From: Lachnospiraceae bacterium
GTDB taxonomy: Bacteria; Bacillota; Clostridia; Lachnospirales; Lachnospiraceae
DNA: 16,889 bases
Direction: 5' to 3'
Assembly: GCA_016301965.1 (NCBI GenBank)
Contig: JAEDOO010000029.1
Span: forward strand, 1 to 16,889
Part shown: piece by piece, positions 1-5,725 of the stretch
Position numbering within the stretch: position 1 is the first letter of the stretch
How the letters are laid out: every line of letters begins with the position of its first letter
Translations under genes and position numbers: made by a program
The notes under the pieces: generated by a model
Databases searched by the model: none
What the model saw: the letters and a program-made list of their open reading frames with translations, nothing else
Told to the model about the DNA's origin: nothing

Positions 1-95
1 TGGCCATCAGCATTTTGCGCAGAAATAAAAAGGCCGGAAAAAGCAGCTGTGGATGTGACTGCGGCAGCTGTACACAGAGTTGCCGGCGCAGATAG
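1..95 (+). CDS. FeoB-associated Cys-rich membrane protein, C-terminal fragment
   Basis: The reading frame enters from the left edge (first whole codon at base 3) and stops at TAG 93-95. The visible 30 residues end in a Lys/Arg stretch, then CGCDCGSC, then CRRR. A short basic linker followed by clustered cysteines at the extreme C-terminus is the pattern of the small FeoB-associated Cys-rich proteins (about 50-60 residues, one N-terminal membrane helix) encoded after feoB in Clostridia. The cysteines may handle Fe(II) delivered by FeoB; that is inference. The membrane helix and start lie outside the window. If correct, feoAB should lie immediately to the left. No terminator hairpin is visible after the stop. 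Confidence 0.7.
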   Translation, partial: AISILRRNKKAGKSSCGCDCGSCTQSCRRR

Positions 96-122
96 ATATT
101 TTATATATTTACATATTATTGT

Positions 123-138
123 AAAATTGTACAATTTT
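123..138. promoter_or_regulatory. 16-bp perfect palindrome in AT-rich intergenic DNA
   Basis: AAAATTGTACAATTTT is a perfect inverted repeat between the Cys-rich protein gene and the T-box leader. A second short palindrome, TGTATACA, lies 22 bases further on (161-168). Either could be a protein-binding operator near the promoter of the T-box/cstA transcript, whose exact -35/-10 elements I could not settle. In such AT-rich DNA, chance is also possible. Confidence 0.3.
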
Positions 139-229
139 TATTCTGTTTTATCGTTAATTATGTATACAATTAATCTTGTGTAATCACTTATACAGTGTTA
201 AAACATACTACGTAAACAAACGAAAGCAA

Positions 230-497
230 ACAAGCAATGAATGGGATACATCGTCTGTAGATCCATCTTTCAGAGAGCCGTTGGCCGGTGTGAAACGGCA
301 GATGCCCGCATACGACATCACCCATGAGCCTCCCGCTGAAACTGTAGTAAGCGGTGACGTCCTCTCCACGTTATCAGAGAAGCTGTTGATAGACAGTACT
401 AAGCGGCCTGATATTTTACACAGACAACCAGAGTGGTACCACGGATAAAAATTCCGCCTCTGCAGTTCCTTAACGGGAACGGCAGGGGCGTTTTTTA
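230..497 (+). promoter_or_regulatory. T-box riboswitch leader of cstA, probable Ile (AUC) specifier
   Basis: The T-box sequence AACCAGAGTGGTACCACGG occupies 426-444. Its TGGT bulge (434-437) would pair with a tRNA ending ACCA, so with discriminator A. Stem I is recognisable: ATGGG (241-245) pairs with CCCAT (321-325), and the conserved AGAGAG and GGTGTGAAA-type distal elements lie at 272-295. Aligning the 3' side of the specifier loop with known leaders puts ATC at 317-319, followed by the conserved A320, as the specifier codon. This gives Ile, consistent with discriminator A. ACA or CAT in neighbouring frames are less likely. The leader ends in a terminator that competes with the antiterminator. 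Uncharged tRNA-Ile should therefore permit readthrough into the CstA-family gene. Confidence 0.88.
456..497 (+). terminator. T-box regulated intrinsic terminator
   Basis: GCCTCTGCAGTTCC (456-469) pairs imperfectly with GGGAACGGCAGGGGC (475-489), followed by six T residues (491-496). It starts 11 bases after the T-box sequence, so antiterminator and terminator are mutually exclusive, as expected for transcriptional T-box control. It lies 32 bases upstream of the cstA start. Confidence 0.85.
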
Positions 498-528
498 TAT
501 ATAACATTCAAGAAAAGAGGTAGAATTA

Positions 529-2217
529 ATGAACGGAATTTTGATGATGGTCATCGCCATCGCAGTACTTGGAGGAGCCTACCTCCTGTATGGACGTTAC
601 TTGCAGAACAAATGGGGTATCGATCCCACCGCTAAGACACCCGCCTACGAAATGGAAGATGGTGTAGACTATGTACCTGCAGACACCAACGTAGTCTTTG
701 GACATCAGTTTGCATCCATTGCCGGAGCCGGCCCCATCAACGGACCCATTCAGGCTGCCATGTTCGGATGGCTTCCGGTACTCTTATGGATCCTGATCGG
801 GGGTGTATTTTTCGGGGCGGTGCAGGATTTTGCCGCCATGTATGCATCTGTTAAAAATAAAGGCCGCACCATCGGCTATATCATCGAGGAATATATCGGA
901 AAGACCGGTAAAAAACTGTTTCTCTTATTCTGCTGGCTGTTCTGCATTCTGGTCGTAGCCGCCTTCGCGGACGTTGTAGCAGGAACTTTTAATGGTTTTG
1001 TTGCGGATGATGCTGGTGTGGTCAGCACAGTAGCTGCCAACGGAGCCGTAGCCACCACTTCCATGCTGTTTATTCTGGAAGCTGTTGCTCTGGGACTGCT
1101 TCTTAAATATACCCATATGAACAAATGGGTCAACACCGCCATTGCCATCGTTATGCTGGTGGCTGCCGTTGCCATTGGACTGGCCTGCCCGGTATATCTC
1201 CCCCGTGAAACATGGCATATCATCATTTTTCTGTATGTCATGGTTGCATGTGTGGCTCCTGTATGGGCACTGCTTCAGCCCAGAGATTACCTGAACAGTT
1301 ATCTTCTGATCTTTATGATTGTGGCTGCTGTTATCGGTGTTTTTGTTGCCAATCCGGCCTGCAATCTGGACGCATTTACAGGATTTTCTGTGGATGGACA
1401 GTATCTGTTCCCCATCCTGTTTGTTACCATCGCCTGCGGTGCCGTTTCCGGTTTCCACTCTCTGGTTTCTTCAGGAACAGCATCCAAGCAGATTAAAAAC
1501 GAAAAAAATATGCTGCCGGTTTCCTTTGGTGCCATGCTGATGGAAAGTATGCTGGCCGTTATCGCACTGATCGCCGTTGCCTCTTTCGGCAAAGGTGAAG
1601 CCGTCGCTCAGGGACTGACCACGCAGCCCCAGATCTTCGCGGGTGCTATTGCAAACTTCCTGACCGTGATCGGACTGCCCCATGATCTTGTTTATACTCT
1701 GATCAACCTGGCGATCTCTGCTTTTGCACTGACCTCTCTGGACTCTGTAGCCCGTGTAGGCCGCCTGTCCTTCCAGGAATTCTTTATGGAGGATGATACA
1801 GATACGGAACATATGAACCCTGTTCTCAAAGTGGTCACGAACAAGTATTTTGCCACTGTTCTGACTCTGGTTCTTTCTTATCTCCTGGCCAAGGTCGGAT
1901 ATGCAGAAATCTGGCCGCTGTTTGGTTCCGCCAACCAGCTGTTGTCTGTACTGGCACTGGTTGCCTGTGCTGTCTTCTTAAAGAAGACCAAACGTCAGGG
2001 TGTGATGCTGTGGCTTCCCATGTTCTTTATGATGGCCGTAACCTTTACCGCCCTGTCCATGACGATCTGTAAGCTTGGCACTACACTGTTTACGTCAGGC
2101 CTCAGCCTTGGCAGTACACTGCAGCTGATCTTTGCCATACTGCTTTTGCTGCTGGGTATCATTGTTGCCGTTCAGGGAGTACATAAACTGACAGAGAAGG
2201 CAGAAAAAGCGGCTTAA
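529..2217 (+). CDS. cstA: CstA family carbon starvation / peptide or pyruvate transporter
   Basis: This 562-residue polytopic membrane protein has the CstA signatures: an N-terminal block with FGHQFASIAGAGPINGP (about residues 58-74), then the GAVQDF and YIIEEYIG motifs, a central CGAVSGFHSLVSSGTASKQI block, and FGSANQLLSVLA near the C-terminus. It ends in a hydrophobic helix plus a short charged tail. The length is typical of the Clostridia branch; E. coli CstA is about 700. Family members import peptides or, for E. coli CstA and BtsT, pyruvate. A purine-rich AAGAGGT ribosome binding site precedes the ATG. The gene is monocistronic: it has its own T-box leader and is followed by a hairpin terminator at 2301. 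Control by a T-box suggests that the substrate here supplies amino acids, so peptides are favoured over pyruvate; this is inference. Confidence 0.93.
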   Translation: MNGILMMVIAIAVLGGAYLLYGRYLQNKWGIDPTAKTPAYEMEDGVDYVPADTNVVFGHQFASIAGAGPINGPIQAAMFGWLPVLLWILIGGVFFGAVQDFAAMYASVKNKGRTIGYIIEEYIGKTGKKLFLLFCWLFCILVVAAFADVVAGTFNGFVADDAGVVSTVAANGAVATTSMLFILEAVALGLLLKYTHMNKWVNTAIAIVMLVAAVAIGLACPVYLPRETWHIIIFLYVMVACVAPVWALLQPRDYLNSYLLIFMIVAAVIGVFVANPACNLDAFTGFSVDGQYLFPILFVTIACGAVSGFHSLVSSGTASKQIKNEKNMLPVSFGAMLMESMLAVIALIAVASFGKGEAVAQGLTTQPQIFAGAIANFLTVIGLPHDLVYTLINLAISAFALTSLDSVARVGRLSFQEFFMEDDTDTEHMNPVLKVVTNKYFATVLTLVLSYLLAKVGYAEIWPLFGSANQLLSVLALVACAVFLKKTKRQGVMLWLPMFFMMAVTFTALSMTICKLGTTLFTSGLSLGSTLQLIFAILLLLLGIIVAVQGVHKLTEKAEKAA

Positions 2218-2296
2218 CAAACTGCTGTACGCCTCTGTCGGAAAGAGATCATATACATAACATAATACCGTATACTACGAACAGTCGTATCATATG

Positions 2297-2341
2297 AAAA
2301 GCACCGGCTCTACATCATCCGTGTACCAGCCGGTGCTTTTT
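2297..2341. terminator. Bidirectional terminator between cstA and the HTH-desulfoferrodoxin gene
   Basis: GCACCGGCT (2301-2309) pairs perfectly with AGCCGGTGC (2328-2336), with A residues before and T residues after, so it can work for both converging genes. It is one of three related hairpins in the window (also 3400-3441 and 5060-5098). Confidence 0.85.
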
Positions 2342-2390
2342 ATTTCTTTTACGTGTTTCCTTCTGAATTTATCATTCTGTTCATCCATGG

Positions 2391-2975
2391 CTATATTTTT
2401 ATTCTGAACAGCCCATGCCTGTTACAGCATGCATACAGATACTTTGTTCTGCTTCTCTTAAATCTCGCCTCTGCATTTCCCTCAGGATACAGTTTGACCA
2501 ACTGCACACCATTATCGGAAACTGCTGCCAGAAAAGAAATATAGTGCTCCTTTGTCATGGGATGATCCATGGTCACATAATACTCATCCTCCACAATCTC
2601 AGTTCTGATACGGTGCTCGTCGTCCATAGGCTCCGCTTCCATCGGCGGCAGCGTAATACCGCAGCAGCTGACCATAGCCTGTCCGGTGCTGTGGATTACA
2701 TTTTGGCAGACAGGGCACACATACCACAGGGAACGCAGCATATTTGCGCAGCGATTTGTATTCTGAATATTCTCTCCGGAAAGCAGCTCGAGCACCGATA
2801 TACCCAATGCGGCGGCAAGAGGTTCCAGTAAGGTAATATCCGGGTACCCATGCCCCGTCTCCCACTTGGATACTGCCTTGTCACTGACCTGAATGATTTC
2901 CGCCAGTTCCGCCTGTGTCATATTATTCTGTTCCCGAAGTTTTCGGATGACCGCACCCGTCACATATTGATTCAT
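2391..2975 (-). CDS. XRE helix-turn-helix protein fused to a desulfoferrodoxin (superoxide reductase-like) domain
   Basis: This protein of 194 residues has an N-terminal XRE/Cro-type HTH (about 6-65; MTQAELAEIIQVSDKAVSKWE) and a C-terminal part matching class I desulfoferrodoxin. The desulforedoxin-like knuckle has C87, C90, C104 and C105 (CPVC...CC). The superoxide reductase centre has H121, H138 and H144 (HPMTKEH), C184 and H187 (CNRH), spaced as in the family, so all expected iron ligands are present. The EKH catalytic motif reads D119-E120-H121, so the lysine is replaced by glutamate. This favours a redox or iron sensor over an efficient enzyme (inference). An AAGGAGG site precedes the ATG. 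The gene has its own promoter (3000-3028) with an inverted repeat inside it, lies 73 bp downstream of a ferredoxin gene on the same strand, and ends at the shared terminator. HTH-Dx-SOR proteins are, as I recall, a recognised superoxide reductase class. Confidence 0.88.
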   Translation of the reverse strand: MNQYVTGAVIRKLREQNNMTQAELAEIIQVSDKAVSKWETGHGYPDITLLEPLAAALGISVLELLSGENIQNTNRCANMLRSLWYVCPVCQNVIHSTGQAMVSCCGITLPPMEAEPMDDEHRIRTEIVEDEYYVTMDHPMTKEHYISFLAAVSDNGVQLVKLYPEGNAEARFKRSRTKYLYACCNRHGLFRIKI

Positions 2976-2999
2976 GATGACTTCCTCCTTTCGAAGAAT

Positions 3000-3042
3000 A
3001 GAATAACATCCACGAAGGAGTGGCTCAACCTACGCAGAGTAG
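3000..3042 (-). promoter_or_regulatory. Promoter and candidate operator of the HTH-desulfoferrodoxin gene
   Basis: On the minus strand TTGAGC (3028-3023), a 17-base spacer and TATTCT (3005-3000) form a plausible sigma-A promoter. An inverted repeat, CCACTCCTTCGTGG, fills most of the spacer (3010-3023), and a sister repeat, CTACTCTGCGTAG, lies just upstream (3030-3042). The two share a C-Y-ACTC...CGT-R-G pattern, which suggests two adjacent binding sites, possibly for the XRE protein itself. Confidence 0.5.
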
Positions 3043-3048
3043 ACTGCA

Positions 3049-3312
3049 TTATATGGACGCGAGGCGATCCTCGTCAATCTCGATCACACAGGCTTCTGTA
3101 GTAAAAGCCTGACACAGCAAACGATATCCCTGCTTCAGCTTCTCCTCAGACAGCCACAGCTGATCCGCGGAGGTGATCTTTAACTCTCCTTCAATAACTT
3201 TGATATAACATCTGCCGCAGTTTCCTCTGCAGCCGCAGGGTGTCTTTACTTTTACTTTCTGACTCAGCAGATAATCCTGTAAGCGTATGTTTGCGGGACA
3301 CGCTATTCTCAT
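3049..3312 (-). CDS. Small stand-alone 2Fe-2S ferredoxin
   Basis: This 87-residue protein carries the plant/adrenodoxin-type 2Fe-2S motif. C26, C32 and C35 (in PCGCRGNCGRC) and C67 (in LLCQA) are the expected ligands; C28 is an extra cysteine inside the loop. The start is placed at the ATG preceded by AAGGGAG with 8-base spacing; an upstream in-frame ATG at 3342 has no ribosome binding site. The same fold occurs as the N-terminal domain of corrinoid-activating proteins, but here nothing is fused to it. It is 73 bp upstream of the HTH-desulfoferrodoxin gene on the same strand, so it could supply electrons to it or be co-regulated with it (inference). It is preceded by its own promoter. Confidence 0.85.
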   Translation of the reverse strand: MRIACPANIRLQDYLLSQKVKVKTPCGCRGNCGRCYIKVIEGELKITSADQLWLSEEKLKQGYRLLCQAFTTEACVIEIDEDRLASI

Positions 3313-3353
3313 TTTGTTTCTCCCTTTCCCGTTGTCGGACATGTTTTTTCATC

Positions 3354-3382
3354 AGTATATACGAATATTTTTCGCGAATCAA
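3354..3382 (-). promoter_or_regulatory. Promoter of the ferredoxin gene
   Basis: On the minus strand TTGATT (3382-3377), a 17-base spacer and TATACT (3359-3354) lie about 40 bases upstream of the chosen start. It follows directly after the terminator at 3400-3441, so the ferredoxin starts a new transcript. Confidence 0.65.
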
Positions 3383-3399
3383 CAACCGGATAATTCCGC

Positions 3400-3441
3400 A
3401 AAAAGCACCGGCTCCACATCTTTCCATGTCACAGCCGGTGC
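3400..3441 (-). terminator. Terminator of the microprotein operon
   Basis: GCACCGGCT (3405-3413) and AGCCGGTGC (3433-3441) form a perfect 9-bp stem. On the minus strand it is followed by five T residues, so it ends transcription from 3669-3490. It shares stem and loop sequence with the hairpins at 2297 and 5060. Confidence 0.8.
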
Positions 3442-3489
3442 TCTACTTTACATATCGTATCATATCTACCTCATATTCAATTGTACTTC

Positions 3490-3552
3490 TCAAGCTCTTC
3501 TGTCATAATACTCTTCCAGAAACTGCTCGATCTTCTGCCATACGTTCTTCAT
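3490..3552 (-). CDS. Microprotein B, 20 residues, paralogue of microprotein A
   Basis: ATG at 3552 is preceded by AGGAG at 7-base spacing. The product is MKNVWQKIEQFLEEYYDRRA, ending at TGA 3492-3490. It shares the FLEEYY core with microprotein A, 57 bp upstream on the same transcript, and both have a basic N-terminal half and a charged C-terminus. It should form one amphipathic helix. No function is recognised. Translation is supported by the ribosome binding site, the paralogy and the terminator about 50 bases after the stop. It is too short for ordinary gene callers. Confidence 0.6.
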   Translation of the reverse strand: MKNVWQKIEQFLEEYYDRRA

Positions 3553-3609
3553 ATCCATTCTCCTGTCTCTCTCACCAGATATACTTCCGGAAATTCCATC
3601 ACGTTCACT

Positions 3610-3669
3610 TTATTTATGTGCGCATTCTTTGTAATACTCTTCCAAGAACATTTCTAATTTCTTTAACAT
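3610..3669 (-). CDS. Microprotein A, 19 residues, paralogue of microprotein B
   Basis: ATG at 3669 follows a strong AAGGAGG site at about 7-base spacing. The product is MLKKLEMFLEEYYKECAHK, ending at TAA 3612-3610. The MFLEEYY core aligns with QFLEEYY of microprotein B. The single cysteine near the C-terminus is not present in B. It has no predicted export signal and too little hydrophobicity for a membrane helix. No known family is recognised. Candidate roles such as a signalling peptide, leader peptide or small regulator are speculation. It lies upstream of B in the same presumptive operon and downstream of the Rpn nuclease gene, from which a hairpin separates it. Confidence 0.6.
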   Translation of the reverse strand: MLKKLEMFLEEYYKECAHK

Positions 3670-3723
3670 ATCGTTGTCCTCCTTATTTTTATTTGGGATT
3701 TTGTCTTCCCTTTTGATGATTTA

Positions 3724-3752
3724 ACTATATCACCGAAAGCAATAATAGTAAA
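3724..3752 (-). promoter_or_regulatory. Candidate promoter of the microprotein operon
   Basis: On the minus strand TTTACT (3752-3747), a 17-base spacer and TATAGT (3729-3724) lie about 50 bases upstream of microprotein A. The -10 is good; the -35 is weak. Confidence 0.45.
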
Positions 3753-3803
3753 ATACATATGTTATTGTGTTTATGATACTTTTAAGGTATGTTTTCAAAA
3801 CTA

Positions 3804-3840
3804 ACAGACCGGGGAATATACATCTCCCCCGGCCTGTCTT
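3804..3840 (-). terminator. Probable terminator of the Rpn nuclease gene
   Basis: A GC-rich hairpin with arms CCGGGGA (3809-3815) and TCCCCCGG (3825-3832), extended by AGA/TCT pairs, lies about 50 bases beyond the stop of the nuclease gene. The following minus-strand T tract (TTAGTTTT) is short, so termination may be partial. Confidence 0.5.
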
Positions 3841-3888
3841 AAACAGTTTTTTCTGAATAATTATCTTTCATACAATATGGCAAACCCA

Positions 3889-4770
3889 CTACACCACAAC
3901 ACCGTCATACCGTCTGATAATTGCATAGATTTCATCCGTCTTCTTTCCTGTAATCTCTGCAATTTTTACCGCACTGAACCCATTGTTATAAAGTTGACCA
4001 ATAATTTCTGTCTGCCCTTCCACACGGCCCTCCGCGCGACCTTCCGCACGTCCTTCTGCACGTCCCTCTGCACGTCCTTCTGCGCGCATGCTCGCCATAT
4101 CACACTCATAAAAGAAACGTGCTTCACACTGTTCCCGGATCTTCTTATCATTATTTAATACTTTTACCAACTCTGCCACTTCTTTAAACACCTGCCTTTC
4201 TTCTGCTATAGCGTCCAGTTCTTCTCTGCTGTCGGCTTTGATCATTCTGGCCCACTGTAGGATGTCTTTTTGCGTATCTTCGTCCGCCATCTCCATTTTG
4301 GTCAGATCCAGTATGCGAATACAAAATTTGTCTGTATATTGGCGTTGCGTCCGACAGTTCTGTATCCTGTACTCCGAATAAAACTCTGCATCTTCCGGAA
4401 ACAGGGTAAAGGCCAGAATACCTATATGACAGCTCTCCCGCAGAGAATCATATGGTTTTCCGCTTTCCAGCTCATTAAAGCATCTTGCCCAATACAACAG
4501 CGAACGTTCCGGCCAGAAACTCTGGCGCTGGATCTGCAGTTCAATATTGATCACCTTGTTTTTGTTTAACTCTACCTTGACATCAAGCATACAGGTTTTC
4601 CCGTCAATCGTTTCCCCCAGTTCAATGGGATTCATGATCTCCACAGAAACGATCTCCGCTTCATCCAGATGCAGCAATGCGCACAGAAGACTTTTTAATG
4701 CGGATCGGGATTTCTGCAGCACAGCCCGAAACATGTAATCGTTCTGCATACCGTAAAATCTTTTTTCCAA
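3889..4770 (-). CDS. Rpn family PD-(D/E)XK nuclease / putative transposase
   Basis: The product has 293 residues, counted from a TTG start at 4770. This start has AGGAGG six bases upstream, whereas the ATG at 4947 has none and adds residues unlike the family. The N-terminus reads MEKRFYGMQNDYMFRAVLQ, typical of these proteins. The nuclease core has D63 (MLDVKV) and E77-x-Q79 (NIELQIQ), the family's D...ExQ form. The C-terminus holds five RAEG units and one RVEG, then a helix-rich tail (EIIGQLYNNGFSAVKIAEITGKKTDEI). Related E. coli Rpn proteins promote RecA-independent recombination; others are called transposases but have no terminal repeats, and none are seen here. It is a single gene with its own promoter and terminator. 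Confidence 0.88.
   Translation of the reverse strand: MEKRFYGMQNDYMFRAVLQKSRSALKSLLCALLHLDEAEIVSVEIMNPIELGETIDGKTCMLDVKVELNKNKVINIELQIQRQSFWPERSLLYWARCFNELESGKPYDSLRESCHIGILAFTLFPEDAEFYSEYRIQNCRTQRQYTDKFCIRILDLTKMEMADEDTQKDILQWARMIKADSREELDAIAEERQVFKEVAELVKVLNNDKKIREQCEARFFYECDMASMRAEGRAEGRAEGRAEGRAEGRVEGQTEIIGQLYNNGFSAVKIAEITGKKTDEIYAIIRRYDGVVV
4015..4086 (-). repeat. Six tandem 12-bp units encoding RAEG
   Basis: Six contiguous 12-bp units inside the nuclease gene encode RAEG five times and RVEG once. They differ mainly at synonymous positions (GAA/GAG, CGC/CGT, GCA/GCG). Unit number could change by slippage without breaking the frame, altering the length of the linker before the C-terminal tail. 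Confidence 0.9.
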
Positions 4771-5059
4771 TGGTCTCCTCCTTTGATTCTTAAAAGCAGG
4801 AGACACTGTCAACTTTACTCTCCCGCTATCAATAGTGACATAGCAGGGATTTTCGAGAGTTCTCGTTAACAGATAGGAAATGAAATGTGATAGTAGAGAT
4901 GAAAATATGCTATATATCCATAATATCATATTTTTATTTATAGTCAATATCCTCTTCGCAATTATTCAAAACATACCCATATACCAACAATGTGCCCCAA
5001 GCCTGCAAAGGCAGGGATTATCACTCTTCATTTTATACACAGCCTGCAAAAAATACAGT
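4771..5059 (-). promoter_or_regulatory. Promoter and long structured leader of the Rpn nuclease gene; otherwise empty
   Basis: On the minus strand TTGACT (4947-4942), a 16-base spacer and TATTAT (4925-4920) form a good promoter. Transcription would begin near 4912, giving a leader of about 140 bases. The leader contains the palindrome CGAGAACTCTCG and a hairpin CCCTGCTAT...ATAGCGGG, followed by the ribosome binding site and TTG start. Between 4948 and 5059 I see no gene, only a small CCTGC/GCAGG hairpin. Confidence 0.6.
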
Positions 5060-5098
5060 AAAAAGCACCGACTCTGCATCTTTCACAGCAGTCGGCGC
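5060..5098 (-). terminator. Terminator of the thioesterase gene
   Basis: AGTCGGCGC (5090-5098) and GCACCGACT (5065-5073) pair with one mismatch, followed on the minus strand by five T residues. It lies 35 bases beyond the thioesterase stop and is a diverged member of the hairpin family also seen at 2297 and 3400. Confidence 0.8.
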
Positions 5099-5132
5099 TT
5101 TACTATAAGCTTTCAATATCTTTCTGATCCCA

Positions 5133-5588
5133 TCATTTCATTTCAAAAAATGTAGTCTCCAGTTCCGGATAAACATTCTTAAGAGAAATACGATTGCCCG
5201 ACCAGTTCACAAAGCAGTGCACACTTTTCGCAGTTGCCTTCAGCTCCTTGGTCTTCTTCTCATACAGCCGATATTCCAACGCCATCTTTCGTCCATCATA
5301 GCTGACGATCCGGGCAGCCACAACTACGGTATCCTGATAATGAAACGGACTGATGTATTCGATGCTCTCTGAAAGCAAAGGGCAGATCACCTGCAGTTCT
5401 TCCTGCTGTTCGCAGCCAAAGCCTACCTGATCCAAAAGCTCCATTCTGGCATTCTCCAGCCATCTGGCATAATTGGTCTGGCTGACGGAGCCGGATCGGT
5501 CTGTTTCATAATAACGGACGCGATGCTCATAGGGGTGGATCTCTACCTTATACCCCTCATCACATTTGGAAATTTCCTGTTTCTGCAT
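5133..5588 (-). CDS. Acyl-CoA thioesterase, hotdog fold (4HBT/YbgC-like)
   Basis: This protein of 151 residues has the 4HBT signature YYETDRSGSVSQTNYARW (about 26-43) with the catalytic-type aspartate D30, followed by the long helix ENARMELLDQVGF and beta strands through KSVHCFVNW. It should hydrolyse acyl-CoA thioesters in the cytoplasm; the substrate cannot be read from sequence. The usual VHHANY segment is replaced by VSQTNY, so the active-site surroundings differ from YbgC. GGGAGGAG precedes the ATG. The gene is monocistronic, with a near-perfect promoter about 60 bases upstream and a terminator downstream. Confidence 0.88.
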   Translation of the reverse strand: MQKQEISKCDEGYKVEIHPYEHRVRYYETDRSGSVSQTNYARWLENARMELLDQVGFGCEQQEELQVICPLLSESIEYISPFHYQDTVVVAARIVSYDGRKMALEYRLYEKKTKELKATAKSVHCFVNWSGNRISLKNVYPELETTFFEMK

Positions 5589-5652
5589 AATCTATGCTCC
5601 TCCCTGATAATTAAGTGTGGGCAAATGCATAAAACTGTTTGCTCTTACCTAA

Positions 5653-5680
5653 ATTATAGGTCGGTCATCGGCATTGTCAA
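5653..5680 (-). promoter_or_regulatory. Consensus sigma-A promoter of the thioesterase gene
   Basis: On the minus strand a perfect TTGACA (5680-5675), a 16-base spacer and a perfect TATAAT (5658-5653). The transcript would start near 5646, leaving a leader of about 57 bases in which I see no regulatory structure. Confidence 0.85.
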
Positions 5681-5725
5681 TTGAGTTTATCCTTTTTTAA
5701 TAAAGCTCCTGATTTCCCCGATGAT

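Noticed and set aside
176..507. Small open frames on both strands over the T-box leader
   Set aside because: The DNA is fully explained by T-box stem I, T-box sequence and terminator.
3889..4770. Insertion sequence around the putative transposase
   Set aside because: No terminal inverted repeats or target-site duplication were found; the Rpn family does not need them.
4771..4947. N-terminal extension of the Rpn nuclease from an upstream ATG
   Set aside because: There is no ribosome binding site at 4947, and the predicted promoter overlaps this start, so the extension would be largely untranscribed. AGGAGG with correct spacing supports TTG 4770.
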